Shown: piece after piece, positions 40,073-44,799 of the stretch
Layout of the letters: each line of letters starts with the position of its first letter
Position numbering within the stretch: the first letter of the stretch is position 1
Assembly (NCBI GenBank): GCA_026400395.1
Contig: JAPLPD010000184.1
Coordinates: forward strand, 1-44,799
Direction of reading: 5' to 3'
Length of the DNA stretch: 44,799 nt
From: Alphaproteobacteria bacterium
GTDB taxonomy: Bacteria; Pseudomonadota; Alphaproteobacteria; Rhizobiales; Xanthobacteraceae
Program-made: the position numbers and the translations under genes
The notes under the pieces: model-generated
Databases searched by the model: none
Seen by the model: the letters and a program-made list of their open reading frames with translations, nothing else
What the model was told of the DNA's origin: nothing

Positions 40073-40826
40073 GAACGACATCTCCATTGCGCCAAGCCCC
40101 AAGCCAAGCCCCAAGCCAACCCTACGAACTCCAACAACTCTCGATCCGGCCATTTCGCTCTCCGGCGTCAATCTATCGCTGGGCTACGCCGCGGCCCGGG
40201 TCCATATTCTCAAGGACATCGAACTGAATATAGGGCGCGGCGAGGCGATTGGCCTGGTCGGGCCATCCGGCTCCGGTAAAACCACGCTGCTGATGGTGCT
40301 GGCCGGGCTCGAACGGGCCGATACCGGCTCGATCACGGTGGCCGGCTCCGACCTCCGGCGGCTCGACGAGGATGCGCTGGCGCGCTTTCGCGGCCGCAAT
40401 GTCGGCATCGTCTTTCAGTCCTTTCATTTGATCCCGACCATGACCGCGCTGGAAAACGTCGCCGTTCCGCTGGAACTGGCCGGGGCGGCCGACGCCGCGG
40501 CCCGCGCGCAGGCGGAACTGGCCAAAGTGGGGCTGGCCGAACGGCTGCATCACTACCCGGCGCAGCTGTCCGGCGGCGAGCAGCAGCGCGTCGCGCTGGC
40601 CCGCGCGCTCGCTCCCAATCCAGCGATCCTGGTCGCCGACGAGCCGACCGGAAATCTCGACGAGACCACCGGCCGTTCGGTGATCAAGCTGCTGTTCGCC
40701 GGGCACGTCGAGCGCGGCACGACGCTGATCCTGGTGACGCACGACACTGCGCTGGCGAAACGCTGCGGTCGCATCGTGAGGCTGCGTTCGGGCCGAATCG
40801 AGGGTGAAGAGCGCGGCACGGCATGA
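40071..40826 (+). CDS. ybbA: ABC transporter ATP-binding protein (YbbA/LolD-like)
   Basis: The 251-residue ATPase has Walker A (GPSGSGKTTLL), Q-loop (VFQSFHLIPTMTALENV), signature LSGGEQQRVALARAL, Walker B ILVADEPTGNLD and H-loop LVTHD. The sequence FQSFHLIPTMTALENV places it in the MacB/LolD group, which works with FtsX-like permeases without membrane-crossing transport. An N-terminal stretch SPKPSPKPTL stems from a 12-base direct repeat (about 40094-40118). It pairs with the YbbP permease two genes downstream. Substrate is unknown; lipid or lysophospholipid handling is suggested by the adjoining esterase. Confidence 0.92.
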   Translation: MNDISIAPSPKPSPKPTLRTPTTLDPAISLSGVNLSLGYAAARVHILKDIELNIGRGEAIGLVGPSGSGKTTLLMVLAGLERADTGSITVAGSDLRRLDEDALARFRGRNVGIVFQSFHLIPTMTALENVAVPLELAGAADAAARAQAELAKVGLAERLHHYPAQLSGGEQQRVALARALAPNPAILVADEPTGNLDETTGRSVIKLLFAGHVERGTTLILVTHDTALAKRCGRIVRLRSGRIEGEERGTA

Positions 40827-41467
40827 AAGACCTCGCCGCTCACGCATCGAACCGCGTGCCGCTGTGGCTCAAGTTCGCCTTCACGGTATTCATGATCGTG
40901 CTGACGCCGGTTTATTGGCACTACTACGGCCCGACGAATTTTCTCTATTTCTGCGACATCGCGCTGTTCCTCACGCTGGCCGGAATCTGGCTCGACAGTG
41001 CCTTGCTGATCTCCATGTGCGCGGTGGGCATCCTCGCGCCGCAGGCCCTGTGGGTGCTGGATTTCATCCTCAACATCTTCGGCGTCTCGCTCATCGGCAT
41101 GACGGACTACATGTTCAAGCATGAAAACTCGCTGTTCCTGCGCGGGCTATCGCTGTTTCATGGCTGGCTGCCGTTCCTGCTGGCCTATCTGGTGTGGCAA
41201 CTCGGCTATGACCGCCGCGCCTTTCCAGCCTGGACCGCGCTGGCGTGGGCGCTGCTGCTGATCTGTTTCTTCTTCATGCCGCCACCCGATCCCAACGCCG
41301 GGCTTGTTCCCGTCAACATCAACTATGTGTGGGGACCGAACGACGGCGCCGCGCAAACCTGGGTGCATCCCTACGTCTGGTTCGCCGGCCTGATGATCGG
41401 CCTGCCGGCGCTGCTGTTCTGGCCGACCCATCTCCTGCTGGCGCGCAACGCGCCGAGGCCCGCATGA
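40823..41467 (+). CDS. Polytopic membrane protein of unknown function between ybbA and ybbP
   Basis: The 214-residue protein has about six hydrophobic helices (for example FAFTVFMIVLTPVYWHYYG, FLYFCDIALFLTLAGIWL, LPFLLAYLVWQLGYD, TALAWALLLICFFFMPPPD, FAGLMIGLPALLFWPTHLLL). I recall similar proteins annotated only as hypothetical membrane proteins. Its ATG overlaps the stop of the ATPase gene by four bases and its stop overlaps the permease start likewise (both ATGA), so all three are translationally coupled. That argues for a part in the same membrane complex. Confidence 0.8.
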   Translation: MKDLAAHASNRVPLWLKFAFTVFMIVLTPVYWHYYGPTNFLYFCDIALFLTLAGIWLDSALLISMCAVGILAPQALWVLDFILNIFGVSLIGMTDYMFKHENSLFLRGLSLFHGWLPFLLAYLVWQLGYDRRAFPAWTALAWALLLICFFFMPPPDPNAGLVPVNINYVWGPNDGAAQTWVHPYVWFAGLMIGLPALLFWPTHLLLARNAPRPA

Positions 41468-44022
41468 CGGTCACCACTCCAACGCTCACCGCTCCGTTCA
41501 ACCCGCTGCGCTTTGCACTCCGCGAACTTCGCGCGGGCTTCCATGGCTTCCGCATCTTCGTCGCCTGCATCGCGCTCGGCGTCATGGCGATCGCCGGCGT
41601 CGGCTCGTTCTCCCGCAGCCTGACCGACGGAATCGAACGCGAAGGCCGGGTGATCCTGGGCGGCGATCTTTCGTTCATGCTGATCCACCGCGAGGCCGAC
41701 GCCGCCGAGCGTGGGTTCCTCGAAAGCCGCGGCCAGCTTTCGGCCGGAGCAACGATGCGCGCGATGGCCGCCATCGCCGACGGGCGGCGCGTCCTGATCG
41801 AGGTCAAGGCTGTCGATGGCGCCTACCCCCTGTACGGACAGGTCGCGCTCGAGCCCGAAATGCCGCTCGATCGCGCCCTGCAACAGCGCAACGGCGCTTA
41901 TGGCGCCGCGGTCGATTCGACACTGCTGACGCGGTTCGGCCTCGCGCCCGGCGCGCGGCTCACCATCGGCACCGCCACCATCGAAATCGCCGCCGCCATC
42001 AAAAGCGAGCCCGACAAGCTTGCCAGCGGCATCGGCTTCGGCCCCCGCGTCATCATCAGCGAGGCGGCGATGCGCGCCACCGGCCTGCTGGTGCCGGGAA
42101 GCCTGGTGCGCTGGAACTACCGCCTGCGGCTCGCCGACGGCAGCGACCGCGCGGCGGAGGCGGTGACCAAGGCCGCGGAAACGCAGTTGCCGGACGCTGG
42201 CTGGCAGATCCGCAGCCGCAGCAACGCGTCACCCGCGCTGGAGCGCAACGTCGAACGCTTCACCCAGTTTCTCACCCTGGTCGGCCTGACCGCGCTGCTG
42301 GTCGGCGGCGTCGGCGTCGCCAACGCGGTCAAGAGCCACATTGACCGCAAGCGCGACGTGATCGCGACGCTGAAGGCGCTTGGCGCAACCGGCGGCAGCG
42401 TGTTCGCGATCTATCTGTCCCAGGTGCTTCTGCTGTCCGCGGTCGGTGCGGCGATCGGCTTGGTGCTCGGCGCAGCCCTGCCGTTCATCATCGCCGCGGC
42501 GTTCGGCTCCATCATACCGCTGCCGATCGCGCCGGCGATCCAACCCGCCGAACTGGCGCTGGCATTCGGCTACGGCCTGCTCACCGCACTCGCCTTCGCG
42601 CTCTGGCCGCTCGGGCGCGCCCATGACGTGCCGGTGTCCGCGCTATTCCGGGACGCGGTCGCACCGGGCGGCCGCCGGCCGCGCTGGCGCTACGTGTTCG
42701 CCACCATGCTGGTGGTGGCAGCGCTCGCCGGGATTGCCGTGTTCCTGTCCTACGACGGGAAAATCGCCGCGATCTTCATCGGCGCAGCGGCGGCGGTGTT
42801 CGTGATGCTTCAGGCGGTGGCGCTGATGCTGATGGCGGTGGCGCGGCGGCTGCCTCACGCACAATCGATGTCGCTGCGTCTCGCCATCGCCAACATGCAC
42901 CGGCCCGGGGCGCTGACGCCGACCATCGTGCTGTCGCTCGGGCTCGGTCTCGCGCTGCTGGTGACGATCATCCAGATCGACGGTAATCTTCGCAGGCAGA
43001 TGGAAGGAGCGCTGCCGGCCAAGGCGCCATCGTTCTATTTCCTCGATATCCAGTCCACGGATTCGGCAGGTTTCGACGCCTTCGTCCGCCAGCACGAACC
43101 GAAAGCGGAGCTTGAGCGCGTCCCGATGCTGCGCGGCCGCATCATGTCGGCCAACGGCATCAAGGCCGATGACATCAAGGCGGCATCGACCGCCTCGTGG
43201 GTGCTGCAAAGCGACCGCGGCATCACCTTCGCCAGCGAGGTGCCGCGCGGCTCGGTGGTGGTCGAGGGAAGCTGGTGGGCGCCCGACTACAAGGGACCGC
43301 CGCTGGTTTCGCTGGAGAAGAAGATCGCCGACGGCCTCAAGCTGAAGATCGGCGATCCGATCCTGGTCGACGTGCTCGGCCGCAACATCGAGGCGCGTAT
43401 CGCCAACCTGCGCTCGGTGAATTGGGAGAACCTCGGCATCAATTTCGTCCTGGTGTTCTCGCCCAGCGCCTTCGCCGGCGCGCCGCACACCGACATCGCC
43501 ACGCTGACCTATCCCGGCGGCAGCACGGATGCACAGGAAACGACGCTGCTGAAATCCGCCAGCGACGCCTTCCCGGCGGTCACGGCGGTGCGGGTGAAGG
43601 ACGCTATCGAGGCGGTCGGCGGCATCGTGCGCAATCTGGTGATGGCGGTGCGCGGCGCCAGCATGGTGGCGCTCATCGCCGCGATGCTGGTGCTGGGCGG
43701 CGCGCTCGCCGCCGGCCACAGCTACCGGGTGTACGACGCGGTGGTGCTCAAGACGCTCGGCGCCACGCGCGGCCGGCTGATCGGCGCCTACGCGCTGGAG
43801 TATCTGCTGCTCGGCACGGCGACCGCGCTGTTCGGTGTGTTCGCGGGATCCATCGCGGCGTGGCTCGTCGTGACGCGGGTGATGAGCCTGACGTTTGCCT
43901 GGCTGCCCGGCCCGGCGGCGGGTGCGGCATTTGGCGCATTGGTTGTCACAGTCGCCCTCGGACTGATCGGCACGTTTACCGCGCTCGGCCATAAGCCCGC
44001 GACGGTGCTCAGGAATTTGTGA
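41464..44022 (+). CDS. ybbP: FtsX-family ABC permease (YbbP-like)
   Basis: The 852-residue inner-membrane protein has the YbbP layout: one N-terminal helix (FRIFVACIALGVMAIAGVG), a large periplasmic domain, four helices with VGLTALLVGGVGVANAV and KRDVIATLKALGATGGSVFAIY, a central pair with ALTPTIVLSLGLGLALLVTI, a second periplasmic domain and a C-terminal four-helix FtsX unit (VLKTLGATRGRLIGAY, ALEYLLLGTATALFGVFAG). It forms the permease of the YbbA ATPase. The start at 41464 overlaps the upstream stop. YbbAP is connected in other bacteria with export or extraction of hydrophobic compounds; this remains tentative. Confidence 0.92.
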   Translation: MTVTTPTLTAPFNPLRFALRELRAGFHGFRIFVACIALGVMAIAGVGSFSRSLTDGIEREGRVILGGDLSFMLIHREADAAERGFLESRGQLSAGATMRAMAAIADGRRVLIEVKAVDGAYPLYGQVALEPEMPLDRALQQRNGAYGAAVDSTLLTRFGLAPGARLTIGTATIEIAAAIKSEPDKLASGIGFGPRVIISEAAMRATGLLVPGSLVRWNYRLRLADGSDRAAEAVTKAAETQLPDAGWQIRSRSNASPALERNVERFTQFLTLVGLTALLVGGVGVANAVKSHIDRKRDVIATLKALGATGGSVFAIYLSQVLLLSAVGAAIGLVLGAALPFIIAAAFGSIIPLPIAPAIQPAELALAFGYGLLTALAFALWPLGRAHDVPVSALFRDAVAPGGRRPRWRYVFATMLVVAALAGIAVFLSYDGKIAAIFIGAAAAVFVMLQAVALMLMAVARRLPHAQSMSLRLAIANMHRPGALTPTIVLSLGLGLALLVTIIQIDGNLRRQMEGALPAKAPSFYFLDIQSTDSAGFDAFVRQHEPKAELERVPMLRGRIMSANGIKADDIKAASTASWVLQSDRGITFASEVPRGSVVVEGSWWAPDYKGPPLVSLEKKIADGLKLKIGDPILVDVLGRNIEARIANLRSVNWENLGINFVLVFSPSAFAGAPHTDIATLTYPGGSTDAQETTLLKSASDAFPAVTAVRVKDAIEAVGGIVRNLVMAVRGASMVALIAAMLVLGGALAAGHSYRVYDAVVLKTLGATRGRLIGAYALEYLLLGTATALFGVFAGSIAAWLVVTRVMSLTFAWLPGPAAGAAFGALVVTVALGLIGTFTALGHKPATVLRNL

Positions 44023-44027
44023 GCGTT

Positions 44028-44062
44028 GCGACAAACGGTCGCGTAATCAGTCAATTTTTTTT
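44028..44062 (+). terminator. Weak terminator-like element after the ybbP gene
   Basis: A 5-base stem (gcgac / gtcgc, loop AAACG) is followed after 11 bases by a run of nine T. Stem and spacing are poor, so it is only a candidate. Confidence 0.3.
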
Positions 44063-44130
44063 AGGGTGTTACGTGTAAGTCATCCGCTTGCGCGGCGACG
44101 TGTTATGCTTACTTTTAAGAGGCTCGCGCG

Positions 44131-44193
44131 CATGGTTGTCCGTTCGGCGCACGGGACGAGTTTCGGAACGGACGCTGCGGTTCGACAACCATG
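44131..44193. promoter_or_regulatory. Inverted repeat in the leader of the BI-1 gene
   Basis: Ten bases (catggttgtc, 44131-44140) recur as exact complement at 44184-44193, just before the start codon at 44206. The right arm includes a possible in-frame ATG at 44191. It may fold in the mRNA and affect translation or serve as an operator. Confidence 0.45.
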
Positions 44194-44205
44194 GGGGTTT
44201 CGACG

Positions 44206-44799
44206 ATGTCGGACTTTGAACGTAATGCTACCACTGCGCCATTCGGTCAGGCACTGGGCCGTAGCTCGGTCGCGGTCGATGAAGGTCTGCGCGCCTACAT
44301 GCTGCGCATCTACAACTACATGGTGCTCGGTCTCGCGATCACCGGCGCCGCCGCGCTAGGCGTCTACATGCTTTCGGTCACCACGGACCCATCGCTCGCG
44401 GCGCTGAAAATGCGCGACGGGCTGATGCTGACCGCCTTCGGCAAGGCGCTGTTCGTCAGCCCGCTGAAATGGGCGGTGATCCTGGCCCCGCTCGGCATCG
44501 TGTTCCTGCTCAGCTTCGGCATCCACCGGATGCGGCCGGCGACGGCGCAACTGGTCTTCTGGCTCTACGCCGCGCTGGTCGGGGTGTCGCTCGCCTCGAT
44601 TTTCATGGTGTTCACGCACACCTCGGTCGTTCGGGTGTTCTTCATCACCGCGGCGTCGTTCGGCGCGCTGAGCCTGTGGGGTTACACCACCCAGCGCGAT
44701 CTCAGCGGCATGGGCTCGTTCCTGCTGATGGGGCTCTTCGGCATCATCCTGGCCAGTCTGGTCAACCTGTTCATGGCAAGCTCGGCGCTGCAGTTCGCC
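44206..44799 (+). CDS. Bax inhibitor-1/YccA family membrane protein (3' end outside the window)
   Basis: The 198 residues present show the BI-1 plan: a hydrophilic start MSDFERNATTAPFGQ, AYMLRIYNYMVLGLAITGAAAL (helix 1), then helices in WAVILAPLGIVFLLSFG, TAQLVFWLYAALVGVSLASI, FITAASFGALSLWGYTT and MGSFLLMGLFGIILASLVNLF. Family members have about 230-260 residues, so roughly 40-60 are missing beyond the window edge. The frame is open to the last base. Bacterial members act as proton-dependent calcium leak channels or interact with FtsH. An in-frame ATG at 44191 is less likely than 44206 because of the common MSD start. Confidence 0.9.
   Translation, partial: MSDFERNATTAPFGQALGRSSVAVDEGLRAYMLRIYNYMVLGLAITGAAALGVYMLSVTTDPSLAALKMRDGLMLTAFGKALFVSPLKWAVILAPLGIVFLLSFGIHRMRPATAQLVFWLYAALVGVSLASIFMVFTHTSVVRVFFITAASFGALSLWGYTTQRDLSGMGSFLLMGLFGIILASLVNLFMASSALQFA

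Noticed and set aside
42643-44034. 463-codon open frame on the minus strand opposite the ybbP gene
   Set aside because: Antisense to a convincing FtsX-type permease; no domains recognisable.

Overview
The window is a GC-rich chromosomal segment of an alphaproteobacterium, most likely a member of the Hyphomicrobiales close to the Bradyrhizobiaceae/Xanthobacteraceae. This is inferred from the F1 cluster atpHAGDC without F0 genes, the mdh-sucCD-sucAB-lpd order, the YibQ-type deacetylase next to rppH, the abundance of Bug/TctC binding proteins, and a typical rhizobial palindromic intergenic repeat. No rRNA, tRNA, CRISPR array or intact transposase was seen.

Layout. 0-2 kb: a palindromic repeat, a short near-tandem duplication, a divergent polysaccharide deacetylase that seems to lack its membrane anchor, and rppH. 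2-7 kb (minus): the F1 ATP synthase operon atpH-A-G-D-C. 7.2-14.6 kb: an accessory block with a NodB-like deacetylase, an MFS permease plus a Gdx/SugE exporter, an EamA permease, a secreted caspase-family protein, a Tat-type Bug binding protein, and two decayed remnants of ABC substrate-binding protein genes. 14.6-19 kb: priA and divergent xerC, a DUF4337-like protein and a small membrane protein. 19.1-21.6 kb: a second caspase-family gene fused to WD40 repeats and broken by a one-base frameshift between its catalytic His and Cys. 21.7-30.8 kb (minus): the TCA operon mdh-sucC-sucD-sucA-sucB-lpd. 30.9-36.2 kb: another Bug protein, convergent with an RND efflux permease and its lipoprotein adaptor. 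36.3-38.8 kb: zapE and a pair of GNAT-like proteins. 38.8-44.0 kb: thpR and a GDSL arylesterase, divergent from an ABC transporter of the YbbA/YbbP kind that carries an extra membrane protein. The window ends inside a Bax inhibitor-1 family gene.

Function. Two large operons supply energy metabolism: the second half of the TCA cycle (2-oxoglutarate to succinate, and malate to oxaloacetate) and the catalytic head of ATP synthase. Around them sit DNA maintenance genes (priA, xerC), RNA processing genes (rppH, thpR), envelope and transport genes, and two secreted caspase homologues. The clearest irregularities are the frameshifted caspase-WD40 gene, the binding-protein remnant that starts exactly at the priA stop codon and in its frame, a ThpR whose first catalytic histidine is arginine, and divergent start codons that overlap (arylesterase/YbbA). 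No clearly new multi-gene system was found; the best candidates for follow-up are the two caspase genes and the accessory block between atpH and priA.
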